Shown piece by piece: positions 53,855 to 62,588 of a DNA stretch of 64,000 nucleotides. Each line of letters begins with the position of its first letter. Position 1 is the first letter of the stretch. The stretch is from the NCBI GenBank assembly GCA_000272025.2, contig AKCV02000026.1:248001-312000 (forward strand), read 5' to 3'. The notes below the pieces were generated by a model. It made no database searches. It had not been told where the DNA came from and saw only the letters and a list, made by a program, of their open reading frames with translations. The stretch is from Imbroritus primus (lineage in GTDB: Bacteria; Pseudomonadota; Gammaproteobacteria; Burkholderiales; Burkholderiaceae). The position numbers and the translations under genes were made by a program.

Positions 53855-55258
53855 ATGAGCGCGCCCGAGGTAGCTGAAGTCGATATGAAGATCCCTGTTT
53901 CCGTTCCCGAGTCATCAGGCACCTTGCTGTCCCGCCTTGGCAAGTGGTGGACCCGCAAGGTCGATGTGCCGGCAAAGGAAGCCGCGCCTATGGCCGCGCC
54001 GGTTGCACTGTCGCCGCGCGAGATCCGGCGCATGCGCGAGCAGTTGCGCCGCTGTTTCGATGCGCGCCTCACCGATGTTGCCGCCAACGAAGCGGCGCGC
54101 GAATGGCGCGACCGTTATACGGCCGCCGATGCGGACCTGCGCCAGGCGATGCTGGCCGTGCTGGCCGAAGTGGCTGCCGAGACCGGGGGCAGTGACGGTG
54201 CGCGCAGTGGCGTTTCGCAGCTGACGCAGGCACTGTCGCATGCGCGTATCCGTTTCTTCAAGCGCCTCAACGGGCTGGCAGCCGGTGGGGGCTTGCGCTT
54301 CCTGCTGCAACTGCGTGCCGATATGCTGCGTGCGCGCAAGCAGATTCCCGCACTCAAGCCGCTCGATGAAGACCTCGAAGGCCTGTTCTCGAACTGGTTC
54401 GATGTTGGCCTGCTGGAGTTGCGTCGCATCAGTTGGGACTCGCCGGCCTCGCTGCTGGAGAAGCTGATTGTCTACGAGGCTGTGCACGAGATCGCCTCCT
54501 GGGCCGATCTGCGCAACCGGCTCGACTCCGATCGCCGCTGCTACGCCTTCTTCCATCCGCGCCTGCCGGACGAGCCGCTGATCTTTGTCGAAGTGGCCTT
54601 CGTGCCGGACATGGCTGGCAACGTGCAGACGCTGCTCGACGAAGCCGCGCCGCTCGAGGATCTGAAGAAAGTACGCTGGGCCATTTTCTACTCGATCTCG
54701 AATACGCAGACCGGCCTGCGCGGCGTCAGCTTCGGCAATTTCCTGCTGAAGCGCGTGATCGAGGAAATCCAGAACGAGTTTCCCAAGCTCAAGCAGTTCG
54801 CCACGCTCTCGCCGATCCCCGGGTTTGCCGACTGGCTGCGCAAGCAGTCCGCGTCGCAGCTCGACGATGTGTTCGCGGTACGGTCCCTGGTCCGTCACCG
54901 TCAGGTGCGCGGCAAGGAAGCGGCAGGACAGGACTGGCTGGCCTGGCTGCAGTCGGAAGAGGGCGATGCCGAGCAGGCGGCGGCGCGGCAGGCGGTCGGC
55001 ATTGCGCTGGCAGCGCACTATCTCGTCAAGGTTCGCGATGGCACGTTGCCGGTCGATCCGGTCGCGCGTTTCCATCTCGGGAATGGGGCACAGATGGAGC
55101 GTCTCAACTGGCAGGCCGATGCGTCGAAGAAGGGGCGTGCGCAGTCATGTGGAATGATGGTGAACTATCTCTATGAACTCGATGCGCTCGATGACAATCT
55201 GGCGCAGTTGGGCGAAGGCAGTCCGCGCATCGGACGCGCGATTGCCAAGTTGCTGTAG
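53855..55258 (+). CDS. Malonyl-CoA decarboxylase
   Basis: A 467-aa protein of the MCD family (MatA/MlyCD type). A helical N-terminal domain is followed by the acetyltransferase-like catalytic domain with CYAFFHPRLPDEPLIFVEVAF (split motif), YSISNTQTGLRGVSFGNFLLKRVI and FATLSPIPGFADWL. It converts malonyl-CoA to acetyl-CoA and CO2. The start at 53855 follows GAGAG; an ATG at 53840 overlapping the GntR stop is equally possible and would couple the two genes. Confidence 0.93.
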   Translation: MSAPEVAEVDMKIPVSVPESSGTLLSRLGKWWTRKVDVPAKEAAPMAAPVALSPREIRRMREQLRRCFDARLTDVAANEAAREWRDRYTAADADLRQAMLAVLAEVAAETGGSDGARSGVSQLTQALSHARIRFFKRLNGLAAGGGLRFLLQLRADMLRARKQIPALKPLDEDLEGLFSNWFDVGLLELRRISWDSPASLLEKLIVYEAVHEIASWADLRNRLDSDRRCYAFFHPRLPDEPLIFVEVAFVPDMAGNVQTLLDEAAPLEDLKKVRWAIFYSISNTQTGLRGVSFGNFLLKRVIEEIQNEFPKLKQFATLSPIPGFADWLRKQSASQLDDVFAVRSLVRHRQVRGKEAAGQDWLAWLQSEEGDAEQAAARQAVGIALAAHYLVKVRDGTLPVDPVARFHLGNGAQMERLNWQADASKKGRAQSCGMMVNYLYELDALDDNLAQLGEGSPRIGRAIAKLL

Positions 55259-55318
55259 TTGCAGTCGGTGCTGTAAGCAGTTGCATCAAGATAATTCCAA
55301 TAATCTGGAGACAATGTG

Positions 55319-56299
55319 ATGAAACGACGTCAGCTTTTGCTGGGCGCCGCGACCGTGCTGTGCGGTGCCGTGGCTGCCCCTGCCTCTGTTCTTGCCGCTG
55401 ATCCGTGGCCGGCCAAGCCCGTGACGGTGATCGTGCCGTTCCCGGCGGGCGGCGGTACCGATGCCTTCGCGCGCCCGTTGGCCAACCAGCTGAGCAAGCA
55501 GACCGGCAAGCAGTTCGTGGTCGACAACCGTGGTGGTGCGGGTGGCACGCTGGGTGCCAGCCTGGCGGCGAAGGCAGCGCCGGATGGCTACACCTTCCTG
55601 ATCGGCGGAGCGCATCACGCCATTGCACCAGCCATGTACAAGAAGCTCGACTATGACATCGAGAAGGATCTCATTCCGGTCGCGTTGATCGCCACGCCAC
55701 CGCAGGTCGTGGTCGTCAATCCCAAGGTGCCGGTTTCGACGCTGCAGGAGTTGGTGCGCTATGCCAAGCAGAACCCGGGCAAGTTGAACTACGGTTCCGC
55801 CGGCAACGGCAGTTCGCATCATCTGGCGGGTGAGCAGTTCAAGGGCATTACCAAGACATTCATTACGCATATTCCCTACAAGGGCGCGGGACCGGCATTG
55901 TCGGACCTGATCGCGGGACAGGTAGACCTGATGTTCGACGGCCTGGGTTCGTCCGCGCAGCATATCCGCAGCGGCCGCATCAAGGCGCTGGCCGTGGCCG
56001 CGCCGCGCCGTTCGCCGGCCTTCCCGAATGTGCCGACAGCTGCGGAAGCCGGCGTGCCGGGGTATGAGGTCTCGACGTGGTATGCCGTGTTCGCACCGAA
56101 AGGCACGCCGAAGGAGATTGTCGAGCGCATGCACAGCGAAGTCCAGAAGGCCCTGGCGACGCCGGAACTGAAGCAGACGTGGCTTAACAACGGCTCGGAG
56201 ACGCCGAACCTGAGCCAGGAACAGTTTGCGGCGTTCGTGGGTAGCGAAGTGAAACGCTGGGCGCAGGTGGCCCAGGCCTCCGGCGCGAAACTGGACTGA
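55319..56299 (+). CDS. Bug-type (TTT) periplasmic solute-binding protein of the malonate unit
   Basis: A 326-aa protein with a signal peptide (RRQLLLGAATVLCGAVAAPAS, cleavage near ALA at about 27). Bug motifs are KPVTVIVPFPAGGGTDAFA, NRGGAGGTLGASLAAKAAPDGYTFLI, HIPYKGAGPALSDLIAGQVDLMFDG and WYAVFAPKGTPK. GGAG precedes the ATG at 55319. Lying inside the malonate operon where a MatC-type permease would be expected, it may bind malonate or a related dicarboxylate, but the TctAB membrane partner is missing. Confidence 0.9.
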   Translation: MKRRQLLLGAATVLCGAVAAPASVLAADPWPAKPVTVIVPFPAGGGTDAFARPLANQLSKQTGKQFVVDNRGGAGGTLGASLAAKAAPDGYTFLIGGAHHAIAPAMYKKLDYDIEKDLIPVALIATPPQVVVVNPKVPVSTLQELVRYAKQNPGKLNYGSAGNGSSHHLAGEQFKGITKTFITHIPYKGAGPALSDLIAGQVDLMFDGLGSSAQHIRSGRIKALAVAAPRRSPAFPNVPTAAEAGVPGYEVSTWYAVFAPKGTPKEIVERMHSEVQKALATPELKQTWLNNGSETPNLSQEQFAAFVGSEVKRWAQVAQASGAKLD

Positions 56300-56301
56300 G
56301 C

Positions 56302-57108
56302 ATGCGTACCATCGACCTGCACCCGCCAGGCGGCAGCGTGACCGTGATGCGCGATGGCGACATCGCCACGGTTACGCTGTTTCACCCGGACCGCCTCAAC
56401 GCCATCAGCGTCGCCATGTGGCGCGGCCTGCGCGAGCATTTCGAACGTCTGTCGACGGACGAGACGCTGCGCTGCATCGTGGTGCGCGGCGCCGGCGGCA
56501 ACTTTGCCGCTGGTGCCGACATTGCCGAGTTTCCCGAGGTGCGCCATGGCAGTGCCGGTGTGCGCGCCTATCACCTCGACATCATCAAGCCGGCGCTGCA
56601 GGCCGTGCGTGATTGCCCGCATCCGACGGTGGCGGCAATCGATGGCGTGTGTGTCGGTGGCGGACTCGAAATCGCCTGCCATTGCGACCTGCGCATCGCC
56701 ACGGCATCGGCGCGTTTTGGCGTGCCAATCAACCGCCTCGGCTTTCCCATGGCGCCAGATGAACTGGCGGGGCTGCTGGCGCTGGCCGGACGTGCGGTGA
56801 CGCTGGAAATCCTGCTCGAAGGCCGTGTGTTCGGCGCGCGTGAAGCCCTGCAGAAAGGGCTGCTGACGCGTGTCGTGGCCGACGGCGAACTGGCGCGAGA
56901 AATCAGCCTGACCACGCAACGGATCGCACAGGGTGCGCCGCTGGCGGCGCGCTTCAACAAACGGATCATCGAGCGCCTGGGCCCCGCGGTCGAGCCCCTG
57001 ACGGCCGAGGAGCTTGATCAGTGCTTTGCATACTGCGACACTGCCGATCACGCTGAAGGGATTCGCGCTTTTCTTGACAAGCGGTTGCCGCGTTTTGTGG
57101 GCCGCTGA
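56302..57108 (+). CDS. Enoyl-CoA hydratase/isomerase family protein
   Basis: A 268-aa crotonase-fold protein. Oxyanion-hole segments are RGAGGNFAAGADIAEF (about 55-70) and VCVGGGLEIACHCDLRIA (about 115-132, containing the catalytic Glu region). It starts 2 bp after the Bug stop, so it belongs to the operon. A crotonase is not part of the classical malonate pathway (synthetase, decarboxylase), so this unit may process a substituted malonate or another acyl-CoA as well. Confidence 0.88.
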   Translation: MRTIDLHPPGGSVTVMRDGDIATVTLFHPDRLNAISVAMWRGLREHFERLSTDETLRCIVVRGAGGNFAAGADIAEFPEVRHGSAGVRAYHLDIIKPALQAVRDCPHPTVAAIDGVCVGGGLEIACHCDLRIATASARFGVPINRLGFPMAPDELAGLLALAGRAVTLEILLEGRVFGAREALQKGLLTRVVADGELAREISLTTQRIAQGAPLAARFNKRIIERLGPAVEPLTAEELDQCFAYCDTADHAEGIRAFLDKRLPRFVGR

Positions 57109-57154
57109 TTATTTTCGACCGGCCCTGGAGCCGCAACTTCACATCGACTGACTC

Positions 57155-58693
57155 ATGAACGCCAACCTGTACGCCCTGTTCGAAGCAGCCTTTCCCGACG
57201 ATCGTCAACGCTGCTGCATCGAAACTCACGATGGCCTGTATTACAGCTGGGACGACCTCGACCGCGCCACCGCCAAGCTGGCGAACTTGCTGCGCGCGCT
57301 CGACCTGCCGGAAGGCTCGCGTGTCGCGGTGCAGGTCGAGAAATCGCCTGAGGCGCTATTTCTCTACCTGGCCACGCTGCGCGCCGGCTATGTCTACCTG
57401 CCGCTGAACACGGCATACCAGGAAGCGGAGATCGAGTATTTCATCGGCAATGCCGAGCCGGCCGTGGTGGTGTGTTCGAGCAAGAACTTTGGCTGGGTAT
57501 CGAAGCTCGCGTTCCGTCTCGGTACGCGTCATGTCTTCACGCTCGACGAGGACCGCACCGGCTCGCTGCTGCAGCGCGCCGCCGAGCACTCCAGCGCCTT
57601 CACTACGGTGGCGTGCAAGGATGCCGATCTCGCGGCGATCCTCTATACCTCGGGTACCACTGGCCGAAGCAAGGGTGCGATGCTGTCGCATGGCAATCTG
57701 TCGTCCAACGCCAAGGTCCTGCACAAGGCGTGGGGCTGGCGCAGCGACGACGTGCTGCTGCATATGTTGCCGCTGTTCCATGTGCATGGCCTGTTCGTTG
57801 CCTCGCACGGTGCATTGCTCGCGGGCGCCAAGACCATCTGGCTGCCAAAGCTGGATGTCGCGCAGGCACTCAAGCATCTGCCGCGGTCCACTGTGATGAT
57901 GGGCGTGCCGACGTACTATGTGCGCCTGCTGGCCGAGCCGCGCTTTGATGAACTGGCGTGCGAGAACATGCGCCTGTTCGTCTCGGGTTCGGCGCCGTTG
58001 CTGATGGAAACCTTCGAGTCGTTCAAGGCGCGCACGGGCCAGACGATCCTCGAGCGCTATGGCATGAGCGAGACTGTGATGCTGGTGTCGAATCCGTACG
58101 ATCCCAAGGATGGCGAGCGGATTGGCGGCACGGTCGGCAAGCCGCTGCCGGGCGTGTCGGTGCGCGTGGTGGATGGCGAAGGCAAGGCCTGCGCGCCGGG
58201 TGTGATCGGCAATGTGGAAGTGCGCGGCCCGAACGTGTTCTCCGGCTACTGGCGCATGCCAGAAAAGACCAAGGAAGAGTTCACGGCCGATGGCTGGTTC
58301 AAGACGGGCGACGTCGGCCGCTTCGGCGGTGCGATCGGCGACCGCACCGTGCCCGACGATTATCTGACCATCGTCGGCCGCAGCAAGGACCTGATCATCT
58401 CGGGCGGTTACAACGTCTATCCCAAGGAAATCGAGAGCTTCATCGACGACCTGCCAGGTGTGGTGGAGAGCGCGGTGATCGGCGTGCCGCATCCCGATTT
58501 TGGCGAGGCGGTGGTGGCCGTGGTGGTCCGTCAGTCCGGCGTCACGATGGAGCCGTCGGCCGTGATTGCCGCGCTCAAGGGCCGCATCGCCAACTTCAAG
58601 GTGCCCAAGCAGGTGCATGTGGTCGACGAGTTGCCGCGCAATGCAATGGGCAAGGTGCAGAAGAACGTGCTGCGGGACCGTTACGCGGCCTGA
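57155..58693 (+). CDS. matB: Malonyl-CoA synthetase (acyl-CoA ligase)
   Basis: A 512-aa AMP-forming ligase. The phosphate-binding loop is LYTSGTTGRSKGAMLSH (about 165-181), followed by MLPLFHVHGLFVA, ERYGMSETVMLVSNPYD, the GWFKTGD motif and the C-terminal KDLIISGGYNVYPKEIE with catalytic Lys in PRNAMGKVQK. The substrate-region motifs and pairing with malonyl-CoA decarboxylase identify it as MatB. It ends at a strong terminator. Confidence 0.93.
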   Translation: MNANLYALFEAAFPDDRQRCCIETHDGLYYSWDDLDRATAKLANLLRALDLPEGSRVAVQVEKSPEALFLYLATLRAGYVYLPLNTAYQEAEIEYFIGNAEPAVVVCSSKNFGWVSKLAFRLGTRHVFTLDEDRTGSLLQRAAEHSSAFTTVACKDADLAAILYTSGTTGRSKGAMLSHGNLSSNAKVLHKAWGWRSDDVLLHMLPLFHVHGLFVASHGALLAGAKTIWLPKLDVAQALKHLPRSTVMMGVPTYYVRLLAEPRFDELACENMRLFVSGSAPLLMETFESFKARTGQTILERYGMSETVMLVSNPYDPKDGERIGGTVGKPLPGVSVRVVDGEGKACAPGVIGNVEVRGPNVFSGYWRMPEKTKEEFTADGWFKTGDVGRFGGAIGDRTVPDDYLTIVGRSKDLIISGGYNVYPKEIESFIDDLPGVVESAVIGVPHPDFGEAVVAVVVRQSGVTMEPSAVIAALKGRIANFKVPKQVHVVDELPRNAMGKVQKNVLRDRYAA

Positions 58694-58717
58694 GTTCTTT
58701 TTCTCGTGGCCCCAAAG

Positions 58718-58745
58718 AAAAAGCCCGCGCATGCGGGCTTTTTTG
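58718..58745. terminator. Rho-independent terminator, bidirectional
   Basis: AAAAAGCCCGC pairs with GCGGGCTTTTTT across a GCAT loop, with A and T runs on both sides. It serves matB from the left and the SIMPL gene (stop at 58766) from the right. Confidence 0.93.
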
Positions 58746-58765
58746 CTGGCGGAATGTTGCGGCGA

Positions 58766-59476
58766 TCAGCGCAGCATCTGCACCGAGCCAGACACGGTCA
58801 CCGTCACCTGGGCCTTGCCGCCTTCGACCGGCACGGGCGCAGCCATGGCTTCGGCCGCCATGGTCTTGGCCATGTAGGCGCGCGGCATCGGCGTCACCGC
58901 GCCGGCTTGTCCGACATGCACATTGCGGATGGTATAGCTGCCGTAGCCGAAGGCCTTTGCGGTGTGCTGGGCCTTGGTTTTGAACGACGCAATGGCTTCG
59001 TCGATCAACTTGCTTTCAGCTGCATCACGCGCTTCGCGCGACAGCGAGAAGGCGATGTTCTGCACCTGCATCTGGCTGGCCAGCTCGCCCGCCAGCTTTG
59101 ATACGGCCGCGAAATCCTTCGATTCGAGCCGCACTTCGGCACGACCGCGCCAGGCGCTGATGCGGCCATTCTTGTCGTTCGAAGGATAGATGGTGAAACC
59201 GCCCGATTCGGCCGTGACGCCCGGCGTACGCTTGGCTTCTGCAATCACGCGTTGTGCGCGCTGCGACAGGGCTGCCGAGATCGGGCCGGGTTCGGCGCCT
59301 TCCTGCTCCACGGCCAGCGTCATCGAGACGACGTCAGTCGGTACATCGGTGGTGGCGCGGGCGTCGAGATTCAGTACACCGGCCGGTTCACGGCCATGTT
59401 CCATCGGCATGGCCGGCTGCGCGGTGGCGACAGCGGCGCTGGAGGCCAGCAGCGTGGCGGCAAGCATGTGTTTCAT
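58766..59476 (-). CDS. SIMPL-domain (DUF541) periplasmic protein
   Basis: A 236-aa protein with a signal peptide (MKHMLAATLLASSAAVATAQ) followed by a SIMPL/DUF541 domain: VLNLDARATTDVPTDVVSMTLAVEQEG, then SGGFTIYPSNDKNGRISAWRGRAEVRLES. The family is periplasmic or outer-membrane associated and linked to oxidative or envelope stress; its molecular function is unclear. It is transcribed alone, leftwards, to the shared terminator. Confidence 0.87.
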   Translation of the reverse strand: MKHMLAATLLASSAAVATAQPAMPMEHGREPAGVLNLDARATTDVPTDVVSMTLAVEQEGAEPGPISAALSQRAQRVIAEAKRTPGVTAESGGFTIYPSNDKNGRISAWRGRAEVRLESKDFAAVSKLAGELASQMQVQNIAFSLSREARDAAESKLIDEAIASFKTKAQHTAKAFGYGSYTIRNVHVGQAGAVTPMPRAYMAKTMAAEAMAAPVPVEGGKAQVTVTVSGSVQMLR

Positions 59477-59587
59477 GGTGAGCTCCCTATCATGTGGTGC
59501 AACGATAGACGATCACCACGCAGGTTCGTTCAGCGTACGCGTGGCGGCCTTGTATCGATTTGTAAGCAGTCCGCCGCCCCGTCGTGC

Positions 59588-60400
59588 CTACAGCGTGCGA
59601 ATGGCCTTGTACAACATATAGCTCGCCAGGCAGAACAGTAGCAGGGCGAATGCCTTCTTCAGTTGTGCCACGTTCATGCTGTGTGCCACGCGCGCACCAA
59701 ATGGTGCCGTGACCACGCTGGCGGAGGCGACGGCGGCCAGTGCGGGCAGGTAGATGTAGCCGAACGATCCCGGCGGCAGGCTGGTCTGCTGCAAGCCGCT
59801 CCATACGTAGCCGATCACGCTGGCGACGGCAATCGGAAAGCCGAGCGCCGCGGATGTGGCCACCGCATTGTGGATAGCGATATTGCACCACGTCATGAAG
59901 GGCACGGAGATAAAGCCGCCGCCCGCGCCGACGAGGCTCGACACGAAACCGATCACGGAGCCTGCCGTGAGCATGCCGGCGGTGCCGGGCATCTGGCGCG
60001 TCACGGTGGTCTTGGAGGACCGCAGCATCTTGAACGCAGAGAACCCGACGAAGCAGGCGAACACTAGCGACAGGTAGCCCGTCTTGAGCACCGCGAATAC
60101 CGCACCGCCGCCGATGATCCCGCCAATCAGGATACCGGGTGCCAGGCGCAGGACGACAGGCCACAGCACTGCGCCGCGCTGGTGATGCGCGCGGACCGAG
60201 GACAGCGAGGTGAACAGGATCGTTGCCATCGAGGTGGCGATGGCCATATGGACCACCGCTTCAATCGGAAAACCGATGGCAGTGAAGAGGATGGTCATGA
60301 ACGGCACGAGCATCATGCCGCCACCGACACCGAGCAAGCCCGCGAGGAAGCCGGTGCAGCAACCGAGAACAACAAGACTGACGATGAGCAGGAGGGACAT
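59588..60400 (-). CDS. TauE/SafE-family membrane exporter (second)
   Basis: A 270-aa protein with about eight hydrophobic helices in two repeats: FLAGLLGVGGGMMLVPFM in the first and VSSLVGAGGGFISVPFM in the second. It belongs to the TSUP family, whose members export sulfite, sulfonates or other organic anions. It is only distantly similar to the copy beside cysI, and there are no sulfur genes here, so the substrate is open. Confidence 0.88.
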   Translation of the reverse strand: MSLLLIVSLVVLGCCTGFLAGLLGVGGGMMLVPFMTILFTAIGFPIEAVVHMAIATSMATILFTSLSSVRAHHQRGAVLWPVVLRLAPGILIGGIIGGGAVFAVLKTGYLSLVFACFVGFSAFKMLRSSKTTVTRQMPGTAGMLTAGSVIGFVSSLVGAGGGFISVPFMTWCNIAIHNAVATSAALGFPIAVASVIGYVWSGLQQTSLPPGSFGYIYLPALAAVASASVVTAPFGARVAHSMNVAQLKKAFALLLFCLASYMLYKAIRTL

Positions 60401-60436
60401 GGAAAGGCCGCGGAGGGAGAGAAGAAAGCGGGGGTG

Positions 60437-60913
60437 TCATGCGCGGGGCATCAGTTCACGGGTGATGATGCGCCATTCGGCCGGCGTGACAGGGGTGATG
60501 GAGAGGCGATTGCCGCGCCGCAGGACGATCATCTCCTCCAGGCCGGGATGCGCGCGCAGGTCGGCCAGGGAGATGAGCGGTGTCTTGCGGATGAAGCGCA
60601 CGTCCACCAGCGTCCAGCGCGGCGTGTCGCGCGGCGACTTGGGATCGAAGTAGGGGCTGTCCGGATCGAACTGGGTGGGATCGGGGTAGGGCCCCGAGCA
60701 GACTTCCGCCAGACCTGCGATGCCGGGTTCAGGACACGATGAGTGATAGAACAGCACGCCATCGCCAGGGCGCATGGTGTCGCGCATGAAATTGCGGGCC
60801 TGGTAGTTGCGCACGCCCGTCCACGGCAGCGTGCCCGCTGCCTGCAGCGTATCGATGCTGGCTTCATCGGGCTCGGACTTCATCAGCCAGAATTGTTGTT
60901 CTTGTTTTGCCAT
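60437..60913 (-). CDS. EVE-domain protein
   Basis: A 158-aa PUA-like EVE protein: FWLMKSEPDEASIDTLQ at the N-terminus, WTGVRNYQARNFMRDTMRPGDGVLFYHSS, then GLAEV. EVE domains bind modified bases in DNA or RNA. The ATG at 60913 was chosen because the conserved fold starts there; the frame continues to 60970. It lies downstream of zapA and the probable 6S RNA, a frequent arrangement in this group. Confidence 0.9.
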   Translation of the reverse strand: MAKQEQQFWLMKSEPDEASIDTLQAAGTLPWTGVRNYQARNFMRDTMRPGDGVLFYHSSCPEPGIAGLAEVCSGPYPDPTQFDPDSPYFDPKSPRDTPRWTLVDVRFIRKTPLISLADLRAHPGLEEMIVLRRGNRLSITPVTPAEWRIITRELMPRA

Positions 60914-60982
60914 CGGTTCGGGTCGCGTCGTAGCGGTGCCGGTGAGGCCGCCGTGCGCGCCGTGCAGCACGGCGCGACGGGA

Positions 60983-61020
60983 AAAACAAAAGGCGGCCAG
61001 CGCTTGCAGGCTGCCGCCTT
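60983..61020 (-). terminator. Rho-independent terminator of the probable 6S RNA
   Basis: On the minus strand AAGGCGGCAGC pairs with GCTGGCCGCCTT (one bulged G) and is followed by TTGTTTTTC. It is placed to end the transcript from 61021 upward. Confidence 0.8.
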
Positions 61021-61200
61021 CGAGATGGGTCCCCGCCTCGGCCGCTAGGCCACAGTCCTGAACCCAAGTATGGTTCAGAGCGGTTACGGTAGCATCATTT
61101 CGGGTACATCAGCCGGACAGGGAGCCCCAGGTCGAGCCTGACGCTATGTCACGGGAGACGCGCGCGCCCACGATGCATGATCCCGTACCAAGCATTGCTT
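61021..61200 (-). ncRNA. ssrS: Probable 6S RNA
   Basis: The space between zapA and the EVE gene is where 6S RNA lies in many gamma- and betaproteobacteria. The minus strand carries a TGAACC...GGGTTCA hairpin (about 61048-61074), then GCGGCCGAGGCGGGGACCCATCTCG just before the terminator, resembling the 3' half of 6S RNA in order and spacing. The 5' end is not defined by eye and the matching 5' closing strand was not found with confidence, so the upper boundary is only an estimate from the usual length of about 180 nt. Confidence 0.5.
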
Positions 61201-61458
61201 ATCGGTTCAAGGAATGTATGACCTTGGCGAACCAGGCAGGGAAACTGTCATACCGGAACACGCCTGTCTGGCGTTCGCTCGACGCATGTTCGACGCTTGT
61301 TCGAGTATGGCAGCTTCAGGTGCCGGCGGCATCATGTGCCGCGACGGCCGTCGTGTATTGCAACGATGTTGCCACGATGGATGGCGCGGGAGCGATGATT
61401 CGGTGCCGGAAGCCTTGGGGATACTATACACCCGATCCCCGTCAGGCCCAAGTGAAAC
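61201..61458. other. Intergenic region between probable 6S RNA and zapA
   Basis: About 260 bp with no credible gene on either strand. It should contain the 6S promoter. The TATAGTAT-like sequence near 61417-61424 (minus strand) would give an RNA of about 400 nt, too long for a mature 6S. Confidence 0.35.
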
Positions 61459-61797
61459 TCAATCGAGTCCGTATTGGCGCAGTGCCTCGTCAGCGCGCGC
61501 CTGCAATTCGCGCAGCCGATTCTGGATGGCCTCGACCGGCAGGGTGCTGTCTTCGGCCTGTTTTTGCTGCAGGTTCAGGAGATCCGAGGCAATGCTGATG
61601 GCCGCCATCACAGCGACGCGTTCGATGCCGCGCGACGCGGAACCGCCCTTGATCTTGGCCATGCGTCCGTCGACCAGTGCAGCGGCCTCGAGCAGGGCGG
61701 CCTCGTGTTCCGGCGCCACGGCAAACTTGTAAGACTGGCCAGCAATCTCGACGCCGATCTGGCGGGTATCCGAATGTTGTTCTGTTGCCTGGTTCAT
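61459..61797 (-). CDS. zapA: Cell division protein ZapA
   Basis: A 112-aa protein: an N-terminal globular part (QIGVEIAGQSYKFAVAPEHEAALLEAAALVDGRM), then a C-terminal coiled coil (LLNLQQKQAED, ending LRELQARADEALRQYG). ZapA tetramers cross-link FtsZ filaments. Its ATG overlaps the upstream stop (ATGA). Confidence 0.93.
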   Translation of the reverse strand: MNQATEQHSDTRQIGVEIAGQSYKFAVAPEHEAALLEAAALVDGRMAKIKGGSASRGIERVAVMAAISIASDLLNLQQKQAEDSTLPVEAIQNRLRELQARADEALRQYGLD

Positions 61798-62105
61798 GCG
61801 GTGTCTCCGGAGCGGGGGGCCTCGCCGCCGTCGGTCGGGGCTTGCAGCAGATCGAGCTGGCGCGTATCGGCCGCGGTCGGCAGTTTGTCGAGAATGGTCT
61901 GGATGCGCTGCTGCGCTTCCTCGATCTTGGCGTTCAGCAGTTCGCGGTCGGCCGTCATGGCCTCGCGCTCCTCGCGCATGCGCGCGGCATCGGCCTGGGC
62001 TTCCTCGAGCGCTGCGCGCAGGCGCTGGTTGTCCGCCGCCAACTGGTCGGCGTGGAGCAGAATGCGTCCGAGGGTATCGGAGAGGTGTTGGATCTCGTTG
62101 AGCAT
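61794..62105 (-). CDS. ZapB-like coiled-coil protein
   Basis: A 103-aa protein that is almost one continuous coiled coil from residue 3 to about 75 (LGRILLHADQLAADNQRLRAA, EEAQADAARMREEREAM, ELLNAKIEEAQQRIQ). It precedes and overlaps zapA, the usual position of the short ZapB-like proteins of betaproteobacteria, so a Z-ring role is inferred. GGAAG lies 8 bases before the ATG at 62105; a GTG at 62114 is less likely. Confidence 0.82.
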   Translation of the reverse strand: MLNEIQHLSDTLGRILLHADQLAADNQRLRAALEEAQADAARMREEREAMTADRELLNAKIEEAQQRIQTILDKLPTAADTRQLDLLQAPTDGGEAPRSGDTA

Positions 62106-62261
62106 AGCTGTCACTTCCGGTGTGAGCTTTCGATTTTAGCCCAAGCGCTCCGCGAGGCAGCAAAAAAAGGTGCAACAATGGGTTGCAGAGCACATGCGGC
62201 ATCGGCGTGGAGCGATCCCGCGCCAGCGTTGACGCGCCAGCATGACCGCCTTACACTCCGT
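62106..62261. other. Intergenic leader between the zap genes and the riboswitch
   Basis: About 155 bp of divergent upstream sequence with no gene. It should hold the zap promoter (leftwards) and the btuB promoter (rightwards). Confidence 0.35.
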
Positions 62262-62500
62262 CCCGTCACTGGTGCTCGCGGGCTTGTCCCGCAGTTAAAC
62301 GGGAAGCAGGAAGCCGGCTCCGCCAGGAGCGCGCGCCAACCTGCGCTGCCCCCGCAACGGTAAGCGAATGCTGCATCGGCGGTTCAACCGCCGGGTGGCG
62401 CACGGGATCCACATGTCACTGCGGTCACGCGGGAAGACGGTCACGTAGGCACGAAGGTGCGATTCGCCAGCCCGGATACCGGCCAGCGACAGCGGGATGG
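62262..62500 (+). promoter_or_regulatory. Cobalamin (adenosylcobalamin) riboswitch
   Basis: Characteristic consensus blocks occur in order: GGTGCTCGCGGGCTTGTCCC, AGTTAAACGGGAAGCAGG, CTGCCCCCGCAACGGTAAGC, GTCACTGCGG followed by CGGGAAG (B12-box region), and AGCCCGGATACCGGCC. It lies in the leader of the TonB-dependent receptor gene at 62589, as for btuB genes repressed by cobalamin. The boundaries are approximate. Confidence 0.93.
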
Positions 62501-62588
62501 ACCCGGCCAGGTGCGCCGCATGCCATCCTCTTTGCCGGAGATCCGCGGGGGAACGGGTCTGGCTGACGTTTCGTCATCACACAACAAT

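Noticed and set aside
61417-61424. TATAGTAT as the -10 of the 6S RNA promoter
   Set aside because: A start there would make a transcript of about 400 nt, roughly twice the expected length.
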